From Thermoleophilia bacterium (GTDB lineage Bacteria; Actinomycetota; Thermoleophilia; Gaiellales; Gaiellaceae), in NCBI GenBank assembly GCA_014534415.1, contig JACVRM010000046.1, positions 1-12,742 on the forward strand: a DNA stretch of 12,742 bases, written 5' to 3'. This document shows, piece after piece, positions 5,886-12,742 of this stretch. The notes under the pieces were generated by a model. That model saw nothing but the letters and a program-made list of their open reading frames with translations. It did no database searches and was not told the origin of the DNA. A program made the position numbers and the translations under genes. The stretch's first letter is position 1. Each line of letters starts with the position of its first letter.

Positions 5886-7178
5886 ATGGCCGTTGCGCAG
5901 CAGACGCTGGAGCAGCTTCGCACTGCGGGGCTCGCGGAGATCGATCCCGAGACCGCCGAGCTGCTCGGCCGCGAGCTCGAGCGGCAGCGCGGGCAGATCG
6001 AGCTGATCGCCTCGGAGAACTTCACCTGGCCGAGCGTGTTCGAGGCGATCGGCAGCGTGCCGACCAACAAGTACGCCGAGGGCTATCCCGGCCGGCGCTA
6101 CTACGGCGGCTGCGAGGTAGTCGACGAGATCGAGCAGCTTGCCATCGACCGCGCCAAGGAGCTGTTCGGGGCAGAGCACGCCAACGTCCAGCCGCACGCG
6201 GGCGCGCAGACGAACATGGCGGTCTACATGGCGGCGCTCAAGCCGGGCGAGACGATCCTGTCGCTCGAGCTCTCGCACGGCGGGCACCTCACGCACGGGC
6301 TCAAGGTCAACTTCTCGGGCCGGCTGTACTCGATCGTCCACTACGGCGTCTCGCGCGAGACGAACACCGTCGACTACGACGACGTCCTGCGACTCGCGAA
6401 GGAGCACCGGCCACAGCTGATCGTCTGTGGCGGTTCCGCGTACCCGCGGGCCGTCGAGGCCGATCGCTTCCGTGAGATCGCCGACGAGGTCGGCGCGCTG
6501 CTTCTGTGCGACATGGCGCACTTCGCCGGTCTCGTCGCCGCCGGCCTACATCCGAACCCGGTGCCGCACTGCGACTTCGTCACCTCCACGACACACAAGA
6601 CGCTCGCGGGGCCGCGGTCGGGGTTCGTCCTGTGCCGCGAGGAGCATGCACAAGCCGTCGACCGCGCGGTCTTTCCCGGGATGCAGGGGGGCCCGCTCGT
6701 ACACGCGATCGCGGCGAAGGCCGCGTGCTTCAGGATCGCGATGTCCGAACCGTTCCGCGACTACCAGCGGCAGGTGCGCGCGAACGCGGACGCGCTCGCC
6801 GAACGCCTCGAGCTGGGCGGCCTGGACGTGCTGACTGGCGGCACGGACACTCACTTGCTCCAGCTCGATCTGCGCCGGACGCGCTGGACCGGCAAGGAGG
6901 CCGAGGAGCGGCTCGCCGAGGTGAAGCTCACGGTCAACCGCAACACCGTCCCGTTCGACGAGCGGCCGCCCACCATCGCGTCGGGCGTCCGGATCGGCAC
7001 GCCCGCCGCCACGATGCGCGGCTTCGACGAGGACGACTTCCGCGAGGTCGGCCGCATCATCGTCGAGGGGCTCGACGACGGGGCCGACCTCGGCTCGCTC
7101 GCCGGCGCGGCCCAGGCGCTCTGCGCGAAGCGGCCGCTCTATCCGGGCTTTCGCGGTTACACGACATACGCCCCGTGA
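5886..7178 (+). CDS. glyA: Serine hydroxymethyltransferase
   Basis: PLP enzyme interconverting serine plus tetrahydrofolate with glycine plus 5,10-methylene-THF; cytoplasmic, the main entry to one-carbon metabolism. 430 residues, normal length. Seen: IELIASENF (38-46), the substrate loop NKYAEGYPGRRYYGGCE (61-77), ANVQPHAGAQTNMAVYMA (99-116), CDMAHFAGLVAAG (208-220) with the PLP-contacting Asp-x-Ala-His, and the Schiff-base lysine Lys238 in STTHKTLAGPRSG. The C-terminal GVRIGTPAATMRGF, which contacts substrate carboxylate and folate, is present. A good ribosome site precedes the ATG. The stop overlaps the upp start as GTGA, so the two are probably cotranscribed and coupled. Confidence 0.97.
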   Translation: MAVAQQTLEQLRTAGLAEIDPETAELLGRELERQRGQIELIASENFTWPSVFEAIGSVPTNKYAEGYPGRRYYGGCEVVDEIEQLAIDRAKELFGAEHANVQPHAGAQTNMAVYMAALKPGETILSLELSHGGHLTHGLKVNFSGRLYSIVHYGVSRETNTVDYDDVLRLAKEHRPQLIVCGGSAYPRAVEADRFREIADEVGALLLCDMAHFAGLVAAGLHPNPVPHCDFVTSTTHKTLAGPRSGFVLCREEHAQAVDRAVFPGMQGGPLVHAIAAKAACFRIAMSEPFRDYQRQVRANADALAERLELGGLDVLTGGTDTHLLQLDLRRTRWTGKEAEERLAEVKLTVNRNTVPFDERPPTIASGVRIGTPAATMRGFDEDDFREVGRIIVEGLDDGADLGSLAGAAQALCAKRPLYPGFRGYTTYAP

Positions 7179-7819
7179 GCATCACCGCCGCCGAGCGGCT
7201 GACGGTCGTCACGCACCCGCTCGTCCAGCACAAGCTGTCGTATCTCCGCGACAAGCACACGCCGACGGTCCACTTTCGGAAGCTTGCGAACGAGGTGACG
7301 CTGCTTCTCACCTATGAGGCGACGAAGGACTTTCCGACCGAGGCGGTGGAAATCGAGACGCCGCTCGAGCGGACGACCGTGGAGCGGATCTCGGGCAAGA
7401 AGGTCGCGGTATGCCCGGTCCTCCGCGCGGGAATCGGAATGCTCGACGGGGTGCTGTCGCTGGTCTCGAGCGCCCGCGTCGGCTTCATCGGTCTCTACCG
7501 CGACGAAGAGACGCTCCAGCCCGTCGAGTACTACGTGAAGCTGCCGGCCGACCTCGGCCAGCGCGACGCGATCGTGCTCGACCCGATGCTCGCAACCGGA
7601 CGGTCCAGCTCGGCGGCGGTCGACGCCGTGAAGGCGGCCGGCGCGCGGTCCGTCACGCTCGTCTGCCTCGTATCCGCGCCCGAGGGGATCGAGCACGTTC
7701 ACGGCGAGCACCCGGACGTCCGAATCGTGACGGCGGCCGTCGATCGCGGGCTGAACGAGCGGGGTTTCATCGTCCCCGGTCTCGGCGACGCGGGCGACCG
7801 GCTGTACGGCACCCGTTGA
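7175..7819 (+). CDS. upp: Uracil phosphoribosyltransferase
   Basis: Converts uracil and PRPP to UMP in pyrimidine salvage, in the cytoplasm. 214 residues, close to the roughly 208 of Escherichia coli Upp. Seen: the start VVTHPLVQHKLSYLRDKHT, the PVLRAGIGMLDGVLSLV helix (81-97), YYVKLP, the PRPP-binding loop DPMLATGRSSSAAVDA (136-151), and the uracil-binding C-terminus FIVPGLGDAGDRLYGTR. One oddity is that the PRPP loop reads ATGR where Upp proteins usually have ATGG. The frame is open upstream, but the GTG at 7175, overlapping the glyA stop as GTGA, gives the expected N-terminus. An Ere-type gene follows after 16 bases. Confidence 0.96.
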   Translation: MSITAAERLTVVTHPLVQHKLSYLRDKHTPTVHFRKLANEVTLLLTYEATKDFPTEAVEIETPLERTTVERISGKKVAVCPVLRAGIGMLDGVLSLVSSARVGFIGLYRDEETLQPVEYYVKLPADLGQRDAIVLDPMLATGRSSSAAVDAVKAAGARSVTLVCLVSAPEGIEHVHGEHPDVRIVTAAVDRGLNERGFIVPGLGDAGDRLYGTR

Positions 7820-7835
7820 CGACGAACAGGCGGCA

Positions 7836-9131
7836 GTGACCCTCGACGCCGTGCGTCGAATCGCGCGGCCGCTGCGCGGCTCGGCCGCCGCCGACGACCG
7901 TCTACTTGCGCTCGCCGCCGGGGCCCGCATCGTGCTGATCGGCGAGGCCTCGCACGGGACGCGCGAGTTCTACGCCGAGCGGGCCGCGGTTACGCGCCGG
8001 CTGATCGAGGAGCACGGCTTCGATGCGGTCGCCGTCGAGGCCGACTGGCCCGACGCCTACCGCGTCAACCGCTACGTCTCGGGCGACAGCGACGAAGCGA
8101 GCGCGGAGGAGGCCCTGCGCGGCTTTCAGCGGTTTCCGCGCTGGATGTGGCGAAATCGCGAGGTCGTTGCCTTCGTCGAGTGGCTGCGGGCCTGCAACGC
8201 GCGGTCGGCGCACCGACCCGTCGGGTTCTACGGGCTGGACCTCTACAGCCTCTACGCCTCGATGGACGCCGTGATCCGTTACCTCGAAGGCGTCGACGCC
8301 GAGGCCGCCGGGCGCGCGCGAGAACGCTACGCCTGCTTCGACCACCCCGGCGAGCCGCAGGATTACGGCTACCGCGCCGCGTTCGGCGCGGGCGAGTCGT
8401 GCGAGGACGAAGCCGTCCGCCAGCTCGTCGAGGTGATGTCGGTGGACGGGCGCGTCCAGCGCGAGGACGCGTTCTACGCGCGCCAGAACGCCCGGCTCGT
8501 GCGCAACGCCGAGCGCTACTACCGCTCGATGTTCGACAGCCGCGTCTCGTCGTGGAACGTGCGCGACCGGCACATGGCGGAGACCCTCGGCGAGCTGGCC
8601 GGCCACCTCGACCGGCCCGGGCGATCGAGCCGGGTCGTCGTCTGGGAGCACAACTCGCACATCGGCGACGCGTCGGCCACGGAGCTCGGCAGAGCGGGCG
8701 AGGTCAACGTCGGTCAGCTGGCGCGCCAGCGCTGGCCGGGCGAGACGGCGCTGATCGGCTTCACGACGTACCGCGGTAGCGTCACGGCCGCGGCGAGCTG
8801 GGACGAGCCCGGCGTCACCATGCGCGTCCGCGACGCGTTGCCCGGGAGCTACGAGCACCTGTTCCACGAGGTGGGGGAGGAGCGGTTCGTCGCCGTTCTG
8901 GAGGGTGACGCGGCCGACGCGCTCGCCGAGCCGCGGCTCGAGCGTGCGATCGGCGTCGTCTACCGCCCCGAGACGGAGCGGCTCAGCCACTACTTCCACG
9001 CGAGCCTGCCCGCTCAGTTCGACGCGGTGATCCACCTCGACGAGACCGCGGCGGTCGAGCCACTCGACGCCCCTGCGGTCGACGAGGCAGCGGCCGAGGA
9101 GCCGCCCGAGACGTTCCCGTCGGCGGTCTGA
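7836..9131 (+). CDS. Erythromycin esterase superfamily protein (COG2312)
   Basis: 431-residue member of the erythromycin esterase superfamily. The superfamily includes the macrolide lactone hydrolases EreA/EreB, but most chromosomal members are not known to act on macrolides. The putative catalytic/metal-like residues are intact: Glu37 and His40 in LIGEASHGTREF, Glu68 in VAVEADWPDAYRVNRY, His246 in RDRHMAET, and His272/His275 in VWEHNSHIGD. The end IGVVYRPETERLSHYFHASL and QFDAVIHLDETAAVEPL is typical of the chromosomal COG2312 branch. No signal peptide is seen, so it is likely cytoplasmic. The last 25 residues are an acidic Ala/Glu/Pro tail. The GTG start is 16 bases after upp, with AGGCGG shortly upstream. 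In the related Rv2030c of Mycobacterium tuberculosis an Ere-type domain is fused to a phosphoribosyltransferase domain, which makes the upp neighbour notable. The substrate is unknown; calling it macrolide resistance would be unsupported. Confidence 0.88.
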   Translation: MTLDAVRRIARPLRGSAAADDRLLALAAGARIVLIGEASHGTREFYAERAAVTRRLIEEHGFDAVAVEADWPDAYRVNRYVSGDSDEASAEEALRGFQRFPRWMWRNREVVAFVEWLRACNARSAHRPVGFYGLDLYSLYASMDAVIRYLEGVDAEAAGRARERYACFDHPGEPQDYGYRAAFGAGESCEDEAVRQLVEVMSVDGRVQREDAFYARQNARLVRNAERYYRSMFDSRVSSWNVRDRHMAETLGELAGHLDRPGRSSRVVVWEHNSHIGDASATELGRAGEVNVGQLARQRWPGETALIGFTTYRGSVTAAASWDEPGVTMRVRDALPGSYEHLFHEVGEERFVAVLEGDAADALAEPRLERAIGVVYRPETERLSHYFHASLPAQFDAVIHLDETAAVEPLDAPAVDEAAAEEPPETFPSAV

Positions 9132-9195
9132 CGCGCCGTCGCGGCCCCGACGTTACAGCGCATCGCGCGCGGGAAAGGACCCGCACCGACCAAAA

Positions 9196-9205
9196 GAGGA
9201 AGGGG
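9196..9205 (+). promoter_or_regulatory. ggt: Ribosome binding site of the gamma-glutamyltransferase gene
   Basis: GAGGAAGGGG ends 4 bases before the ATG at 9210. The preceding 78-base gap (9132-9209) shows no clear -35/-10 pair or hairpin that I can support. Confidence 0.65.
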
Positions 9206-9209
9206 ACCG

Positions 9210-11009
9210 ATGGCTAGACGATCTCTCTCGTTGCTACTTGCGCTCGTGGTCGCGGCGGTCGCGCTTGCCGCAGCCGGCTCGGCCAAGCCCCCGCCGAAGT
9301 CGCCCAAGTCACCGCCTCCGACCGGCGTCGCGCCGCCGCCGAAGGCACCGACGGCGACCGGCAGCGGCGGCGCGGCGGCGACCGTCGACGTGCTGGCGAC
9401 GCATGCGGCAATCCAGGCGCTCCGCGAGGGGCGGAACGCGGTCGACGCAGCGGTCATCGCGGCCGCGGTTCTCGGTGTGACCGAGCCGTTCTCGGCGGGC
9501 GTCGGCGGCGGCGGCTTCATGGTCATCCGCACCGCGACCGGGAACGTCACCACGATCGACCACCGCGAGGCGGCGCCCCAGGCCATGCAGCCGGATTCGT
9601 TCTGGGAAAACGGCCGGCCGCTGCCGTTCAACGACGCACGCTTCAGCGGCCTTTCCGCGGGCGTTCCCGGCACCGTCGAAGGCTGGGACGAGGCGCTGCG
9701 GCGCTACGGCACGATCTCGCTCGGCGAGGCGCTGCGGCCCGCGATCCAGGTGGCTCAGCAGGGCTTCCTCGTCGACCAGGTCTTCTTCGACCAGACGCAG
9801 CAGAACGTCGACTGGTTCGACGACATTCCCTCGACGGCCGCCCTGTACCTCGACGCCGACGGCACGCCCCACGACGTCGGCACGCTGTTCCGCAATCCGG
9901 ACCTCGCGCGCCTCTACATGCGCATCGCCAAGCTCGGCGCCAAGGGCTTCTACAAGGGCCCGGTCGCCAAGGCGATCCTCGACGCGGTTCAGCGGCCGCC
10001 CGTTGGACCCGGCGCCAATCACGTGTGGCGGCCGGGCGTCATGTCGCGCTTCGACCTCAAGCGGTACGAGGCGCCCGAGCGTGCGCCGACGCGCGTCGGC
10101 TATCGCGGCCTCGACGTCTACGGGATGGGCCCGCCGTCGAGCGGCGGCTCGACCGTCGGCGAGGCGCTCAACATCCTGGAGGGTTTCAACCTCGCGGCCG
10201 CTGGGCGCACGCAGGCGCTGCACCTCTTCCTGGAGGCCTCCCGCTTCTCGTTCGCCGACCGCAACGCCTACCTCGCCGATTCCGACTACTTCGACGTCCC
10301 GCTCGCGGGGCTGCTCTCGGACGCGTTCGCCGCCGAGCGTCGCGCGCTGATCGACCCGCTGCGGGCGGCGACGAGCCCGGTCGCGCCTGGGAACCCGCAC
10401 CCGCACAACGCGGCCGCCTCGGCAGCCGCGACGACGGCGGGTGAGAACACGACGCACCTGACGGTCTCCGACCGGTTCGGAAACGTCGTCTCGTACACGT
10501 TCACCATCGAGTCGACGGGCGGCAACGGGATCGTCGTCCCGGGCTGGGGCTTCCTGCTGAACAACGAGCTGACCGACTTCAACTTCGACTCGCTCGTGCA
10601 CCCGAACCGCGTCGAGGGCGGCAAGCGGCCACGCAGCTCGATGAGCCCGACGATCGTGCTCCGGGGCGGGCAGCCGCTGCTCGCGCTCGGCTCGCCGGGC
10701 GGCTCGACGATCATCACGACCGTCCTGCAGCTGCTCGTCGACCGGCTCGATCTCGGCGCGACGCTGCCGCAGGCGATCGCCGCGCCTCGCGCCACCCAGC
10801 GCAACACCGCTTCGACGCTCGCGGAGGCGGCGTTCCTCGCGTCGCCCGAGGCGAGCGCGCTCGTCTCGCAGTACGGGCACCGGCTGGCACCGACGGGTGA
10901 GATCGGTGCGGCGACCGGCATCGAATTCCTCGCCGGCGGCCGCGTCGTTGCGGCGGCCGAGCCGGTGCGCCGCGGCGGCGGTAGCGCGATGGTGGAACGG
11001 TCCGACTAA
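9210..11009 (+). CDS. ggt: Secreted gamma-glutamyltransferase (glutathione hydrolase)
   Basis: Ntn-hydrolase that cleaves gamma-glutamyl bonds (glutathione and others) by hydrolysis or transpeptidation. 599 residues, made as a precursor that self-cleaves. Residues 1-25 form a signal peptide (MARRSLSLLLALVVAAVALA, then GSA). There is no lipobox Cys, so a secreted or wall-retained protein is predicted. Residues 26-47 are a proline/lysine/serine stalk with 11 prolines in 22. The large subunit carries GRNAVDAAV (74-82), GVTEPFSAGVGGGGFMVI (89-106), and HREAAP with the gamma-carboxylate-binding Arg119. The self-cleavage site and nucleophile are at ENTTHLTVSDRFGNVVS, with Thr414 as the predicted new N-terminus of the small subunit. 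Small-subunit motifs are GFLLNNELTDF, RPRSSMSPT, and the oxyanion region GSPGGSTIITTVLQ. All key residues are present. The stop interlocks with the opposing gene's stop, and a strong hairpin follows. Confidence 0.95.
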   Translation: MARRSLSLLLALVVAAVALAAAGSAKPPPKSPKSPPPTGVAPPPKAPTATGSGGAAATVDVLATHAAIQALREGRNAVDAAVIAAAVLGVTEPFSAGVGGGGFMVIRTATGNVTTIDHREAAPQAMQPDSFWENGRPLPFNDARFSGLSAGVPGTVEGWDEALRRYGTISLGEALRPAIQVAQQGFLVDQVFFDQTQQNVDWFDDIPSTAALYLDADGTPHDVGTLFRNPDLARLYMRIAKLGAKGFYKGPVAKAILDAVQRPPVGPGANHVWRPGVMSRFDLKRYEAPERAPTRVGYRGLDVYGMGPPSSGGSTVGEALNILEGFNLAAAGRTQALHLFLEASRFSFADRNAYLADSDYFDVPLAGLLSDAFAAERRALIDPLRAATSPVAPGNPHPHNAAASAAATTAGENTTHLTVSDRFGNVVSYTFTIESTGGNGIVVPGWGFLLNNELTDFNFDSLVHPNRVEGGKRPRSSMSPTIVLRGGQPLLALGSPGGSTIITTVLQLLVDRLDLGATLPQAIAAPRATQRNTASTLAEAAFLASPEASALVSQYGHRLAPTGEIGAATGIEFLAGGRVVAAAEPVRRGGGSAMVERSD

Positions 11010-12742
11010 CGGCGGATGACGGCGCCCGGGGCGAGCAGCCCCGGGCGCCGTATCGCCTCGAGCCAAACGTCGCGTACCTCCTCGCGCGTGCCGCGCGCAG
11101 GGAGGCGCTCGGCGACCCACGCCGGCGCGGCGGTCGGAAGCTCGCCGACGATCGTGGCGATGCCCGGGAAACGTGCGTCGCCGAGGCGTTCGGCGGGGCC
11201 GGTCAGCACCTCGCTCATCGTCTCGCCGGGCCGGATTCCGACCACGTCGAACTCCGGCTCGCCCGGCCCTTCGGCCTCGCGCCAGATCCGCTTCGCGAGC
11301 TCGCCCACCGTGAACATGGCCGGGTCGTCGGCCGTCGCCAGCAGCGCACCCTCGCGTGCGAGCAGCGCGCCGTGCGCGGCGAGGCACGCGGCATGCCCCA
11401 TCGTGATCCAGTAGCGAAGCATGCCGGCGTCCGTGACCGTGAGCGGGACACCGGCGCGTGCCTGGCGCAGGAAGAGCTCCGGTGCGCTGCCGGCCGAAGC
11501 GAGCACGTTGACGAATCGCACGGCGATCCGCTGGGCGCCGCCCCGCCGCGCCGAGTACGCCGCAAGCTGCTCCATGAACCGCTTCGTTCTGCCGTAGAAG
11601 CTCGCCGCGAGCGCCGCCTTGTCCGTCGACGCGACGACGACGGTCTCGACGCCGGTCGCGTCGGCCGCTCTGAGCACGTTCCAGCTGCCGTTCAGGTTCG
11701 TCTCGACGAACTCCTCCGGGAAGCTCTCGGCCCAGTCGACGTGCTTGTACGCGGCCAGGTGGAAGACGACGTCGGGCCGCGCCGCTGCGAGCTCCCGCGC
11801 GAGCCGCCCGGCGTCGCGGACGTCGCACAGCACGTGGTCGAGCCGTCCGAGCGACGCCGTGTCGCGCGCCCGCCGGTCGGCCGTGAGCGCCGCCTCGTTC
11901 GTGTCGAGCACGGTGACGCGCTCGGGCCGGAAGCCCAGCAGGAACGTCGAGAGCGCATGCCCGATCGAGCCGGTGCCGCCCGTCAGCAGCACCCGGCGGC
12001 CGCCGAAGAGCTCCTGGAGCGTGAGCAGAGCGGGCACGGGGTCGCGCCGGCCGAGCACGCGCTGCCAGTCGAACGTATCGGCCGGGAGCCGGCGCGCCCT
12101 GCGCGGCCGCGGGAGTGCCGGTGACGCGAGCGCGTGCTCGATCGCGCGGTACGCCGCCTTCATGTCGGGCGAACGTGCTGGATCCGGCTCGTTGATCTCG
12201 GCCACGATGAACGCCACGACGTCGCCGAGCCGCCGCACGACCGGGTCGAGCTGGAGCTCGCCGCTGCCGTATGGAAGACCCTCGCCGAGCAGGCCGTGCG
12301 CGTCCGACACGTGCGCGACCTCGCACGCGGCGCCGAGCTCGTCGACGTAGCGCTCGAGCTCCAGCTCGTCCCCGTCCGGCGACGCGGCCCCGAAGAGCGA
12401 CGGGTACGCGGCGGCGAAGTTGCGAAAGAGGGCGGCGTGCGAGGTGTCGAGCGTGAACCGGAGCGCCGGAAGCCGCTCGCGCCACGCGGCGAGATCGCGC
12501 CAGTGGCCGCCGAGGGGCGAGAGGTAGACGCCGCCTGTCCGCATGCGAAGCACCGGCGGCACGTTCTCGATCAGCGGCACGATGCCGTGCGCGGCGCATG
12601 TGTCGGCGTAGAAATGGAGGAACCGACGGACGGCCTCGTCGTCCACCGCGCCGTTTCGCGCGAACTCGGCGGGATCCATCGGCGCGAAGAGGTGAATAGT
12701 CAGTACGGGGGAGCCGATCGCCGCCGCGAACGCGGCGCTACG
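11006..12742 (-). CDS. Fusion: xylose-isomerase-like TIM barrel + CapD/PseB-type nucleotide-sugar 4,6-dehydratase; 5' end outside window
   Basis: One uninterrupted frame of 578 codons runs off the right edge. The ATG at 12679 is internal, because the 21 codons before it are open and look like barrel sequence (VLTIHLFAP). Numbering from that Met, residues 1-185 match the C-terminal half of an AP-endonuclease-2/xylose-isomerase-like barrel. Candidate metal ligands are Glu38 (LIENV), Asp78/His81 (TLDTSHA), His123 (VAHVSDAHG) and Glu161 (VAEINEPD). After a linker (DWQRVLGRRDPVP) comes a Rossmann domain of the polysaccharide-biosynthesis CapD family: GGTGSIG (234-240), HLAAYKHVDWAE, the catalytic Thr-Asp-Lys (352-354), the YxxxK Tyr362/Lys366 in FYGRTKR, LTVTDAGMLRYWITM, and GIRPGETMSEVL. 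Such domains act on UDP-sugars. The usual NPT before GxTK is absent (ALAAS), so it is divergent. The role is likely surface glycan or nucleotide-sugar synthesis; substrate and true start are unknown. Confidence 0.85.
   Translation of the reverse strand, partial: RSAAFAAAIGSPVLTIHLFAPMDPAEFARNGAVDDEAVRRFLHFYADTCAAHGIVPLIENVPPVLRMRTGGVYLSPLGGHWRDLAAWRERLPALRFTLDTSHAALFRNFAAAYPSLFGAASPDGDELELERYVDELGAACEVAHVSDAHGLLGEGLPYGSGELQLDPVVRRLGDVVAFIVAEINEPDPARSPDMKAAYRAIEHALASPALPRPRRARRLPADTFDWQRVLGRRDPVPALLTLQELFGGRRVLLTGGTGSIGHALSTFLLGFRPERVTVLDTNEAALTADRRARDTASLGRLDHVLCDVRDAGRLARELAAARPDVVFHLAAYKHVDWAESFPEEFVETNLNGSWNVLRAADATGVETVVVASTDKAALAASFYGRTKRFMEQLAAYSARRGGAQRIAVRFVNVLASAGSAPELFLRQARAGVPLTVTDAGMLRYWITMGHAACLAAHGALLAREGALLATADDPAMFTVGELAKRIWREAEGPGEPEFDVVGIRPGETMSEVLTGPAERLGDARFPGIATIVGELPTAAPAWVAERLPARGTREEVRDVWLEAIRRPGLLAPGAVIRR
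11019..11051 (+). terminator. Perfect 14-bp GC hairpin after ggt, probable terminator
   Basis: The arms ACGGCGCCCGGGGC (11019-11032) and GCCCCGGGCGCCGT (11038-11051) pair perfectly around a GAGCA loop. The hairpin begins 9 bases after the ggt stop. There is no U-tract, as is common for candidate hairpin terminators in high-GC actinobacteria. It lies wholly inside the last codons of the convergent minus-strand gene, so the same DNA encodes that protein's ...LLAPGAV... tail. Confidence 0.6.

Noticed and set aside
6506..7174. In-frame extension upstream of upp, inside glyA
   Set aside because: It is a shadow of glyA; the GTGA overlap start yields a normal-length Upp.
7836..9131. Macrolide resistance gene
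   Set aside because: Only superfamily membership is visible. The sequence resembles the chromosomal COG2312 branch, not EreA/EreB, and there is no resistance or mobile context.
9309..12599. 1096-codon open frame on the minus strand, antisense to ggt and running through the fusion gene
   Set aside because: The translation is extremely Arg/Ala-rich with no recognisable motif. It opposes a gene with complete catalytic motifs and lies out of frame with another. It is a typical high-GC shadow frame.
12677..12679. ATG at 12679 as the start of the fusion gene
   Set aside because: The frame continues without a stop to the window edge, and the upstream codons read as barrel strand sequence, so the start lies outside.

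Overview
The window is GC-rich bacterial chromosome throughout (third codon positions are nearly all G or C; GTG starts are common). The core gene order DUF1385 ... prfA-prmC-tsaC-glyA-upp, the actinobacterial style of the proteins, and the Ere-like and gamma-glutamyltransferase sequences suggest a high-GC actinobacterium. A deep-branching group such as Thermoleophilia (Gaiella/Solirubrobacter-like) is my best guess. No 16S or other decisive marker is present, so the class is inference.

Layout. (1) 2-1416, plus strand: the C-terminal part of a DUF1385 membrane protein, then two overlapping OsmC-type peroxiredoxin genes. (2) 1413-3160, minus strand: a two-gene operon made of a 51-residue coiled-coil micro-protein followed by a DUF3352 lipoprotein. 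It reads away from prfA under a good sigma-70-type promoter that is overlapped by two dyads spaced two helical turns apart. (3) 3259-7819, plus strand: a housekeeping run of prfA (RF1), prmC (methylates RF1), tsaC/ywlC (threonylcarbamoyl-AMP synthase), glyA (serine hydroxymethyltransferase) and upp (uracil phosphoribosyltransferase). Neighbours overlap by GTGA or abut, except for a 110-base gap before glyA. (4) 7836-9131: an erythromycin-esterase-superfamily enzyme closely following upp. (5) 9210-11009: a secreted gamma-glutamyltransferase with a proline-rich stalk, followed by a perfect 14-bp hairpin. (6) 11006-12742, minus strand and running off the right edge: one continuous frame joining a xylose-isomerase-like TIM barrel to a CapD/PseB-type nucleotide-sugar 4,6-dehydratase domain.

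How the genes work together. prfA and prmC form a substrate-enzyme pair for translation termination, and tsaC serves tRNA t6A synthesis. glyA and upp feed one-carbon and pyrimidine salvage metabolism. The OsmC pair probably detoxifies organic hydroperoxides. The TIM-barrel/dehydratase fusion probably belongs to a surface-polysaccharide or nucleotide-sugar locus that continues to the right.

No tRNA, rRNA, CRISPR array, insertion sequence or phage gene was seen. No gene-free stretch exceeds about 110 bases. The most interesting items are the fusion protein, the symmetric operator-promoter region between the micro-protein and prfA, and the tandem OsmC genes. I did not find a clearly new multi-gene system; most of the window is core metabolism.
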